Origin: CAZDUS01 sp964535015
GTDB taxonomy: Bacteria > Verrucomicrobiota > Kiritimatiellia > CAIKKV01 > CAITUY01
DNA: 9,729 nt
Assembly (NCBI GenBank): GCA_964535015.1
Contig: CAZHRU010000094.1
Location: 1 to 9,729, forward strand
Direction: 5' to 3'
The notes under the pieces are model-generated. The model was given only the letters and a program-made list of their open reading frames with translations. It had not been told where the DNA came from and made no database searches. This document shows, piece after piece, positions 1-5,875 of this stretch. How positions within the stretch are numbered: the stretch's first letter is position 1; every line of letters begins with the position of its first letter. A program made the translations under genes and the position numbers.

Positions 1-582
1 GGCCAGGACGCCACCGGCCGCGCCATGGAGCGTTGCATCGCCGTCGGCATCGGCATCGGATCGGGATATCTCTTCCCCACCACCTTCCAGAAGGAAGTCT
101 ACAGCGACCTCACCGGCGAACGCGGCGTGCTGATGGGAGCCCTGGCCGGCATGATGCAGGCCCAGTATGACGTGCTCCGCGCCAACGGCCACTCGCCCAG
201 CGAAGCCTTCAATGAAACATCCGAGGAACTGACCCAGAGCCTGATCCGCCTCGTCGACGAGAACGGCATGGACTGGATGTACCAGAACTGCTCGGCCACC
301 GCCCAGCACGGCGCTCTTAAATGGCGCCCGATCTTCCGCAATGCCAACCTGCCCGTCTTCAAGAAACTGTACAAGTCTGTCAAGACAGGCCAGGAAACCC
401 GTGAAGTCATCCGGGACTGCGGCGGCAAGGATTACCAGAAATTCCTGGGCAAACGCCTCGCGGAAATCCATGACTCGGAAATGTGGCAGGCGGGTGCCGC
501 TGTCCGCGCCCTCCGCCCGAAGGATGCCTCCAAGAACGTCGGCAAAGCCGCCAAGGGCATCGGCGGACGCACCTCAAACTGA
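1..582 (+). CDS. ilvC: Ketol-acid reductoisomerase, C-terminal part (5' end outside window)
   Basis: Acetohydroxy acid isomeroreductase converts 2-acetolactate (or 2-aceto-2-hydroxybutyrate) with NADPH and Mg2+ to the dihydroxy acid in valine, isoleucine and leucine synthesis, in the cytoplasm. The reading frame is open from base 1 and gives 193 residues, all from the knotted helical C-terminal domain. Visible signatures are GIGSGYLFPTTFQKEV (residues about 17-32), SDLTGERGVLMG just after it with the acidic metal/substrate-binding residues, and AQYDVLRANGHSPSEAFNET, followed by the segment ending in CSATAQHGALKW. From memory these match yeast Ilv5 and Bacteroidetes enzymes better than the short class I enzymes of most bacteria. 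The tail after ALRPKDASKN is a short basic extension, probably lineage specific. The ATG at 25 is internal and not the true start. The Rossmann NADPH domain is missing only because the window begins here. Confidence 0.96.
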   Translation, partial: GQDATGRAMERCIAVGIGIGSGYLFPTTFQKEVYSDLTGERGVLMGALAGMMQAQYDVLRANGHSPSEAFNETSEELTQSLIRLVDENGMDWMYQNCSATAQHGALKWRPIFRNANLPVFKKLYKSVKTGQETREVIRDCGGKDYQKFLGKRLAEIHDSEMWQAGAAVRALRPKDASKNVGKAAKGIGGRTSN

Positions 583-608
583 AGCGCTTGGTTGAATCCA
601 CGGGTGGC

Positions 609-628
609 GTTTGCCGTCCCCGGCAAAC
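609..628 (+). other. Perfect 8-bp hairpin between ilvC and mntP
   Basis: GTTTGCCG (609-616) pairs perfectly with CGGCAAAC (621-628) around a TCCC loop. It lies 27 nt after the ilvC stop and upstream of a second, longer hairpin. No T-run follows, so alone it is a poor intrinsic terminator. It may be a 3'-end stabiliser of the ilvC mRNA or part of the mntP leader. The structure is read directly; the role is inference. Confidence 0.6.
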
Positions 629-641
629 GTAACTGACACTC

Positions 642-670
642 AAAGGCAGGCGCCGCAAGGCCCTGCCTTT
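642..670 (+). terminator. Terminator-like hairpin directly before mntP
   Basis: AAAGGCAGG (642-650) pairs perfectly with CCTGCCTTT (662-670) around an 11-nt loop, and the 3' arm runs into TTTCTTATT. The stem with a pyrimidine/T-rich tail looks like an intrinsic terminator for ilvC. It ends only 9 nt before the mntP ATG, leaving almost no room for a separate mntP promoter, so it may also act as an attenuator or as a translation-controlling hairpin for mntP. The arms are exact; the function is inferred. Confidence 0.55.
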
Positions 671-679
671 CTTATTACC

Positions 680-1246
680 ATGAACCCTTTTGAAATCTTC
701 CTCCTGGCCGTCGGTCTCGCCATGGACGCCTTCGCGGTCTCCGTGGCCAGCGGCATCGCCATGAAGAACTTTCACATCGGACATGCCTTGCGCATGGCCA
801 CCGCCTTCGGCCTCTTTCAAGCCATCATGCCCGTCATCGGCTGGCTGGCCGGACTCGGCATGCAGTCATTCATGTCGCGCTTCGACCACTGGGTCGCCTT
901 CGCACTCCTGGCTGTCGTCGGCGCCAAAATGCTCTACGAGGCCACCCGCATGGAAGAGGCCGAAACCGCGTCCAACCCCTTCGGATTCTACGTCCTTTTC
1001 CTGCTGGCCCTGGCCACCAGCATCGACGCCCTGGCAATCGGCATCACCTTCGCCATGCTGGGCGCCGCCATCGCCACCCCCGTCGTCGTCATCGGCACCG
1101 TCACCTTCGTCCTGTCCCTGGCAGGCGTCAGAATCGGCACCGTCTCGGGTCACTTTTTTGAAAAGAAAATCGAAATCCTCGGTGGACTGGTGCTCATCGG
1201 CATCGGCCTGAAAATCCTGATCCAGCACCTGATGACCGGTCTATAA
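680..1246 (+). CDS. mntP: Manganese efflux pump MntP
   Basis: MntP (formerly YebN) is an inner-membrane exporter that removes excess Mn2+ from the cytoplasm. The product has 188 residues, the usual family length, and is almost entirely hydrophobic with about six membrane segments. It shows the internal duplication typical of the family: LAVGLAMDAFAVSVASGI near residues 9-26 and LLALATSIDALAIGITFAML near 108-127, each with a key membrane Asp (D16 and D116). The start at 680 (MNPFEIFLLAV) is chosen because the family begins here; an in-frame ATG at 611 would add a non-conserved polar 23-residue tail. No Shine-Dalgarno sequence lies before 680; the upstream space is filled by the hairpin at 642-670. 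The consensus of the yybP-ykoY Mn riboswitch, common before mntP in other bacteria, is not visible. Confidence 0.93.
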   Translation: MNPFEIFLLAVGLAMDAFAVSVASGIAMKNFHIGHALRMATAFGLFQAIMPVIGWLAGLGMQSFMSRFDHWVAFALLAVVGAKMLYEATRMEEAETASNPFGFYVLFLLALATSIDALAIGITFAMLGAAIATPVVVIGTVTFVLSLAGVRIGTVSGHFFEKKIEILGGLVLIGIGLKILIQHLMTGL

Positions 1247-1273
1247 TCGCATCTCCAAGTGTTGGTAACGATC

Positions 1274-1294
1274 CCCGTGACCTTGTGTCACGGG
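1274..1294 (+). terminator. Perfect 8-bp hairpin after mntP
   Basis: CCCGTGAC (1274-1281) pairs perfectly with GTCACGGG (1287-1294) around CTTGT, 27 nt after the mntP stop. The tail that follows is A/G-rich, not T-rich, so it is not a classical intrinsic terminator; it could be a 3' stabiliser, a weak terminator or a protein site. Position after a gene is the main reason for the call. Confidence 0.4.
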
Positions 1295-1319
1295 TGAAGA
1301 AAGTTGAACTGGGTTTCCA

Positions 1320-1348
1320 TTGACGCGCCTATGCCGCACAGGTAGTCT
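1320..1348 (+). promoter_or_regulatory. Possible sigma70-like promoter for the secreted-protein gene
   Basis: TTGACG (1320-1325) resembles a -35 box, and TAGTCT (1343-1348), 17 nt further on, is a weak -10 box (3 of 6). Transcription would start within a few bases of the ATG at 1357, giving a leaderless or nearly leaderless mRNA, which fits the absence of a good ribosome binding site. A chance match is quite possible. Confidence 0.25.
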
Positions 1349-1356
1349 TTTCCCGA

Positions 1357-2286
1357 ATGAAACGTTCTCTCTTTTTCCGAACCTTCCTGATTACCCTCAC
1401 CTTCCTTCTCGACGCCACGGTTGGCGCCGCCCCCTTGTCCAAAAACCAGATTTCGGCTGACGCCAAGTGGGTGCTCCATCTCGATATCGAGCAATTCGGC
1501 CCGTCGGAAACCTGCCGCATCCTTCTGAAAGAGTCCGGCAAGGGCGACAAGTTCAAAACAGCGCTGGATCACTACCGCAACCTCTTGGGAGTGGATCCCC
1601 TGAAAGCCCTGACCAATATCACTCTCTATGGCGAGGAAATTTCCGGTAATCGCGGCGTGGCCCTCATCCGCGGCGCCATCCCGCCAAAGGCGCTCACGGC
1701 ACGCCTGTCAACCTACCCCGAATACACCACCCGCAAAGCATCGGGATCCACCATCCATCAATGGAAAGACCGGGCCAGCAGCGCACAGATGAATGCCTGC
1801 CTCTTTTCGTCGTCGCTAACCGTAATCACCTCGGATGCCGCCTCCATGGATGCGGCCCTCGGCATTCTCAATGGTTCACGACCCAACCTGGGCGGCATCA
1901 AGAACCCAACCCTCACCATCCCCGCCCCCATGACCGGGGCTTTCCTCACCGCCGCCTCCTGCGGTTATGCGGGAGCCTCTCCCCACCCATTGAAGGCCAT
2001 GTTGATGCGCAACACCACGTGCGCCACCATGCAGGTGGCGGAATCCCGGGGAATCACCGATGCCTCGATCGCACTCGCCGCCGTTTCGTCCGATGCGGCC
2101 TTCCAAATCCACCAGATCCTGAACGGATTGATCGTGTCCGCGGCCTTCACCGACGAATCTTCCGGCCTTACAAAACTCGCGGAACTGAGCGAAGTCAAAC
2201 GTCAGGACCGCCTGGTCAACCTCCGGGTCCATTGCCCCACCCCCGACGCCACCTCCGCCCTGGCCGCCACCCTCCTTCAACCCTGA
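1357..2286 (+). CDS. Secreted protein of unknown function with signal peptide
   Basis: I do not recognise a named family. The 309-residue product starts with a clear Sec signal peptide: basic MKRS, a hydrophobic core to about residue 22, and a likely cleavage after VGA or GAA at 23-25. The mature part begins DAKWVLHLDIEQFG (35-48), then has a region with RGVALIRGAIPP (99-110), HQWKD (134-138) and LTVITSDAASMDAALGILNG (154-173). The C-terminal half contains ASIALAAVSSDAAFQIHQILNGL (236-258). From memory, this order recurs in uncharacterised exported proteins of Planctomycetes and Verrucomicrobia; that is a recollection, not a search. There are no obvious catalytic motifs and no second membrane segment, and only three Cys in the mature part besides the one near the C-terminus. 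The start is set by the signal peptide, although only a weak AGGT lies 13 nt upstream. It is convergent with hypC and separated from it by tandem hairpins. Confidence 0.85.
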   Translation: MKRSLFFRTFLITLTFLLDATVGAAPLSKNQISADAKWVLHLDIEQFGPSETCRILLKESGKGDKFKTALDHYRNLLGVDPLKALTNITLYGEEISGNRGVALIRGAIPPKALTARLSTYPEYTTRKASGSTIHQWKDRASSAQMNACLFSSSLTVITSDAASMDAALGILNGSRPNLGGIKNPTLTIPAPMTGAFLTAASCGYAGASPHPLKAMLMRNTTCATMQVAESRGITDASIALAAVSSDAAFQIHQILNGLIVSAAFTDESSGLTKLAELSEVKRQDRLVNLRVHCPTPDATSALAATLLQP

Positions 2287-2305
2287 CTTACCCGATTCAC
2301 CCTTC

Positions 2306-2335
2306 TCAGCCGTAGGCTGATCCGCCTCTGGCGGA
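2306..2335. repeat. Two tandem perfect hairpins between convergent genes
   Basis: TCAGCC-GTA-GGCTGA (2306-2320) is followed without a gap by TCCGCC-TCT-GGCGGA (2321-2335). Each has six perfect base pairs and a 3-nt loop. They sit in the 62-nt gap between the stop of the secreted-protein gene (plus) and the stop of hypC (minus), so they could fold at the 3' end of both mRNAs. There is no T-run on either strand. The back-to-back layout resembles REP/BIME-type palindromic units more than a standard bidirectional terminator. No second copy is seen in this window. Confidence 0.6.
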
Positions 2336-2348
2336 ACCATTCACTCTT

Positions 2349-2567
2349 CTACCGCGCCGCCATCTCCTCAAACACCGCCAGAATGGCATTGGCCTCGTCC
2401 TCTTTCAGCCGTTCTATCGCAAACCCGGCATGCACAATAACGTAACTCCCCACACCGGCCTCCGGCACTAAGGCCAGGTTCACCTCCTGCCGGCTCCCGT
2501 CCAAGTCCGCCACCCCAATCCCGTCAGGCCGGACTTCCACGATCCTCATTGGCACTGCCAGACACAT
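2349..2567 (-). CDS. hypC: Hydrogenase maturation chaperone HypC
   Basis: HypC (HypC/HybG/HupF family) is a small cytoplasmic chaperone that, with HypD, carries the Fe(CN)2CO unit and delivers it to the precursor of the large subunit of [NiFe] hydrogenases. The 72-residue product begins MCLAVPMRIVEV, with the essential Cys2 in the canonical MCLA(V/I)P start, then has the small OB-fold beta barrel (VADLDGSRQEVNLALVPEAGVGSYVIVHAGFAIERL) and ends with the helix DEANAILAVFEEM. Length is normal. The start at 2567 is certain because Cys must be residue 2; a longer in-frame ATG at 2600 is wrong. A very strong ribosome binding site precedes it, overlapping the end of the hypF region, so the two are probably translationally coupled. 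No hypD follows, although hypC-hypD is a common order. Confidence 0.95.
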   Translation of the reverse strand: MCLAVPMRIVEVRPDGIGVADLDGSRQEVNLALVPEAGVGSYVIVHAGFAIERLKEDEANAILAVFEEMAAR

Positions 2568-2571
2568 CGGT

Positions 2572-2580
2572 CTCCTCCTT
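2572..2580 (-). promoter_or_regulatory. Strong ribosome binding site of hypC
   Basis: On the minus strand AAGGAGGAG lies 4 nt before the hypC ATG (6 nt counting from the GGAGG core) and 3 nt after the hypF stop codon. It supports the start at 2567 and suggests that ribosomes finishing hypF restart on hypC. Confidence 0.8.
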
Positions 2581-2583
2581 GAC

Positions 2584-4908
2584 TTACACACTGGCGGCAA
2601 TCACCGCCTGCCCCAACGCAATACACCCGTCTCCCGGCGGCGTCTGCCGGTGACAGAGGACCTTGATGCCCCTGTCTTCAAGCAGCGATGTCAGCAGCCC
2701 CGTAAGAATGCGGTTCATGAACACGCCGCCGCTTAACGCCACTACGGAGACACGTTCCCGACAGACCGCGAACAGTACCATCTCCAAGGCCGCCCGCGCA
2801 ATGGCTTGGTGTGCCGCCAACGCCCATACGGACGGATGATTCTCCGCAATCTGCCGATCTGCCAGCATCCGGAACGCCGGACTCCAGTCCACCCGGAACA
2901 CCCCATCCACTTCCCGGCCTGCCCACGGAACCTCCGGAACCGTGGCTCGATGACACTCACGCGCCGCCACCTCCAACCGAATGGCCGGTTGCCCCTCATA
3001 CGTGATCATGGGCGGCGCGAACCCCAGCGCCACGGAGAACGAGTCAAACACACGCCCGGCCGCGTGACTCAGCGGGGCATTCAACCCCTGCCGACACTGC
3101 TGTTCCCACACCGACACCTCCTCGCGCGTCACCCTCAACGCCTCCATCCAGGGTTCGGATACCTCCACCCCCGCCGCGATCCAACGCCCGATCAACTGGC
3201 GCGCCGGACATCGTACCGCCGTATCACCCCCGGGCAACGGGACCGGTTCAAAACTGGCAAGCCGCCGAAACCCGCCCGGACCGACCCCCAGCACCTCCGC
3301 GCCCCAGATCGTCCCGTCAGGACCCCATCCCGTCCCATCCATGACCAAGGCCAATCCCTCACGCAATCCATGCTCCGCCAGGCAGGCGGCCGCATGGGCA
3401 TGGTGGTGTTGCACCGCCACCACCTCCACTCCCATCTTCGCGGCAAGCCGGCGTCCCATTCTTGTGGATTGCATGTCCGGATGCGCGTCCACCGCCACCA
3501 CCTCGGGCCGCCGATTCAGAAAATCCGGCAAGGTGGCCACAACCTGCTCAAACCCCTCGATCGCTTCCGGCGTGTCCAGATCGCCGATATGCGGAGACAG
3601 GACCACACGATCCTCATAGGCCAACGCCACCGCGTTCTTCATATCCACCCCCACCGCTAACGCGCAACGGTCCAGCGTCCATCCCAGTCGAATCGGATTC
3701 GGGGCATACCCGCGGGCCCGACGCCATACCTGCCTGCCTCTCCCCCCTTGGATCACACACAGGGAGTCATCGTTGCGTAGATGGATGTCACGGTCATGCA
3801 CCAGAAGACTGTCGGCAATCCCGCCCAACCGCGCCCGGGCTTCGGCATTGCCCAGACAGATCGGTTCCCCCCCGCGATTGCCACTGGTCATCACCAGCAG
3901 GTCGAACGTCTGCACCGGGTCATCACCAAGCGGATGAAACAACAACAAATGCAGGGGAGTGGTCGGCAGCAGCATCCCCAGCGTAGGGCTCTCCGGGTTG
4001 ATGATGTCCACCGGAAGGCGTCCCGCCTCAATAACCTCCCGCCGGATTTCAACGATCACAATCGGCCCCTCGGGCGATTCCATCAAAGCCGCTTCCTCCT
4101 CGGAAATGACGGCGTACCGCCGCGCCGCCGCCAAATCACGCGCCATCACCGCCAACGGCTTCTCAGGCCGGTGCTTCCGGGTACGCAACCGACGCAGGAC
4201 CTCACGGTCAAATGCATCGGCCGCCAACAAGAACCCACCCAACCCCCGCACCCCGACAATCCGCCCTTGCGCGAGTTGCAGGCGTGCCCCACGCAGCGGA
4301 TCACCTGAAAGGGCCTGCCCTTGCGTCGTCTCCAGCGCCAGCCGGGGCCCGCACACCGGACACGCCATGCTCTCCGCATGGAATCGCCGGTCACCGGGAT
4401 CGTCATACTCCCTCTGGCAGGCGGCACACAGTGGAAAGATGGACAACGTGGTCTGCGCCCGGTCATACGGCATCGCCTTCAGCACGGTATAACGCGGCCC
4501 GCAACGGGTACACGTGGTGAAAGCATAACCATAACGCCTGTCCGACGGATCAAGGACTTCGGCGGCACAGTCGGGACACATCTTCAAATCGGCGGGAATC
4601 AGCACCTCATGCCCGATCCCGTCCTCGCTCGCCAGGATTCGAAACTCCAGCGCCGCAGGCGCCTCCAACTCGTCGACCGATACCACCGTCATGCTGTCCA
4701 CTCGCGCATGGGGCGGCAACCGGCCCGGAATCATATCCAGCAACCCCTCAACCCTCAAACGCTCCCCTTCCAAAACCAACCTCACCGACCCGCGTCGGTT
4801 CTGGACCGAACCGGCCAACCCGCACTCCCTGGCAAGCCGGAACAACGTCGGCCTGAATCCAACGCCCTGCACCACCCCCGTAAGGTCAACGGTCTTTCTA
4901 ATCAACAT
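2584..4908 (-). CDS. hypF: Carbamoyltransferase HypF, [NiFe] hydrogenase maturation
   Basis: HypF uses carbamoyl phosphate and ATP to form carbamoyl-adenylate and transfers the carbamoyl group to the C-terminal Cys of HypE, the source of the cyanide ligands of [NiFe] hydrogenases; it is cytoplasmic. All domains are present in the 774 residues. An acylphosphatase domain (about 1-90) has GVVQGVGFRP with Arg19 and the conserved Asn37. A zinc region carries four CxxC pairs at 111/114, 133/136, 161/164 and 183/186. A YrdC/Sua5-like domain (about 200-390) follows, with KHRPEKPLAVM and TSGNRGGEPI. The C-terminal Kae1/TobZ-like domain has metal ligands in QHHHAHAAA (500-508), DGTGWG (524-529), ALSGGVFMNRIL (724-735) and PPGDGCIALGQ (757-767). 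Length is typical. The ATG at 4908 has AGGAGG (4921-4926) 12 nt upstream. It lies 72 nt after the GspC-like gene and 16 nt before hypC. No truncation or missing key residue is seen. Confidence 0.97.
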   Translation of the reverse strand: MLIRKTVDLTGVVQGVGFRPTLFRLARECGLAGSVQNRRGSVRLVLEGERLRVEGLLDMIPGRLPPHARVDSMTVVSVDELEAPAALEFRILASEDGIGHEVLIPADLKMCPDCAAEVLDPSDRRYGYAFTTCTRCGPRYTVLKAMPYDRAQTTLSIFPLCAACQREYDDPGDRRFHAESMACPVCGPRLALETTQGQALSGDPLRGARLQLAQGRIVGVRGLGGFLLAADAFDREVLRRLRTRKHRPEKPLAVMARDLAAARRYAVISEEEAALMESPEGPIVIVEIRREVIEAGRLPVDIINPESPTLGMLLPTTPLHLLLFHPLGDDPVQTFDLLVMTSGNRGGEPICLGNAEARARLGGIADSLLVHDRDIHLRNDDSLCVIQGGRGRQVWRRARGYAPNPIRLGWTLDRCALAVGVDMKNAVALAYEDRVVLSPHIGDLDTPEAIEGFEQVVATLPDFLNRRPEVVAVDAHPDMQSTRMGRRLAAKMGVEVVAVQHHHAHAAACLAEHGLREGLALVMDGTGWGPDGTIWGAEVLGVGPGGFRRLASFEPVPLPGGDTAVRCPARQLIGRWIAAGVEVSEPWMEALRVTREEVSVWEQQCRQGLNAPLSHAAGRVFDSFSVALGFAPPMITYEGQPAIRLEVAARECHRATVPEVPWAGREVDGVFRVDWSPAFRMLADRQIAENHPSVWALAAHQAIARAALEMVLFAVCRERVSVVALSGGVFMNRILTGLLTSLLEDRGIKVLCHRQTPPGDGCIALGQAVIAASV

Positions 4909-4980
4909 TCAGATTCACCGCCTCCTGCGAGCCGCCTGCCCAACATCCGCGTTCCTGCCCCTTGAACCCTCCCACCCCCC

Positions 4981-5865
4981 CTATTGCTGTGCCGGAAGCA
5001 ACCCCTCTTCCACCAGTTGACGGTCAGTTTCCGGCGTCAGGGGTATGGGCAGCGGCGTCTGCCCCTTGCGTATCAGTTCCTTCTGGTACTCCTGCAACAT
5101 CCGCGCCACTTCCTGATCGGTCAACTCGATGTTTTCTGTCTCCATCAACGACTTGACTAGCGCGCGATTGGCGGAATCACCACCCTTCCCCCCCCGCGAA
5201 GCCCTCACGGTTACACTGGTCGCGACCGTGCCATCCGCCGTGGCGGCAACCGCCGCCGCCTTGGCCCGCTCCGCCTCCAGGGCGCTCAACCGCTCCAACT
5301 CCTTGCGCAACCGCGCCTCCTCCCGCTGCTGCCGCCGAAGAATGTACGATCGCTTTTGATCCATCCCTTCGGGCAATAACTCCCCGGCCTTACCCGTGGA
5401 GACCTCCTGTCTCGCCGTGTTGGTCGCCGGTTCCGGCACCACGCGCTCAAACCGGTTTGACCCCCCTTGCATCGAAACCCAGTAATCCTCGGGACCGCGC
5501 CGCAACCGCGCCCGCTCGGCCGCATAGTCCGCACTGACAACCTCAACCCCCTCCACCGTCTCCCCCACCCCCATCATATAGTTGCGCTTGGACTTGATAT
5601 CCACCAACCCGACGCGTAATCCCCCAGCCTCATCGCGCACCACCGCCGACATCCGAATCTGGTTGATCACCGACTGTTCGGGCGGCACCGGCGGAATCGG
5701 CGGCGCCTCCACCACGGGCAACGCCTCCGCCCCAAAGGGCCTCCGTTCAAGAATGATCCCGTACCGCTCAAACTTGATCCCGTCGCCAAAGGACACCCCC
5801 GCGGAAACTGCGGCAACCACGAGAACCAGAACGCCATACGCCCCATGAACAATAGTCGTTTTCAT
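4981..5865 (-). CDS. Membrane-anchored GspC/PilP-like protein with coiled coil (function unknown)
   Basis: The 294-residue product has one hydrophobic N-terminal segment (about 7-24), a signal anchor or signal peptide, so most of it should be periplasmic. After it comes FERYGIILERRPFG (32-45), a Pro-rich linker (VVEAPPIPPVPPE, 51-63), and a small beta-rich stretch (INQIRMSAVVRDEAG, then VGLVDIKSKRNYMMGVGETVEGVEVVSADY) to about 114. That pattern (anchor, F-x-x-I-L-x-R-x-P-F-G, Pro linker, beta domain) recalls the HR domain of type II secretion GspC or pilus PilP proteins; this is a resemblance by eye only. A charged coiled coil (about 168-205) and a C-terminal helix (ELTDQEVARMLQEYQKEL) complete it. 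The start at 5865 is chosen for the clean anchor sequence; the longer in-frame ATG at 5925 lies inside the kinase gene. A GGAGGG (5880-5885) precedes it at a rather long 14 nt. It begins 10 nt after the kinase stop, so the two are likely co-translated. No other secretion gene is nearby. Confidence 0.75.
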   Translation of the reverse strand: MKTTIVHGAYGVLVLVVAAVSAGVSFGDGIKFERYGIILERRPFGAEALPVVEAPPIPPVPPEQSVINQIRMSAVVRDEAGGLRVGLVDIKSKRNYMMGVGETVEGVEVVSADYAAERARLRRGPEDYWVSMQGGSNRFERVVPEPATNTARQEVSTGKAGELLPEGMDQKRSYILRRQQREEARLRKELERLSALEAERAKAAAVAATADGTVATSVTVRASRGGKGGDSANRALVKSLMETENIELTDQEVARMLQEYQKELIRKGQTPLPIPLTPETDRQLVEEGLLPAQQ

Positions 5866-5875
5866 AACGTCGCCA

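Noticed and set aside
583..679. yybP-ykoY manganese riboswitch before mntP
   Set aside because: The gap is only 97 nt and is largely occupied by two simple hairpins; the conserved aptamer loop sequences are not present.
611..679. Longer N-terminus for mntP from the ATG at 611
   Set aside because: It would add 23 polar residues not typical of MntP, has no ribosome binding site, and starts inside a hairpin.
2806..3660. Long plus-strand open frame (284 codons) across hypF
   Set aside because: Its translation is rich in Arg, Pro and His with no family pattern, and it is antisense to intact hypF. It is a codon-bias shadow.
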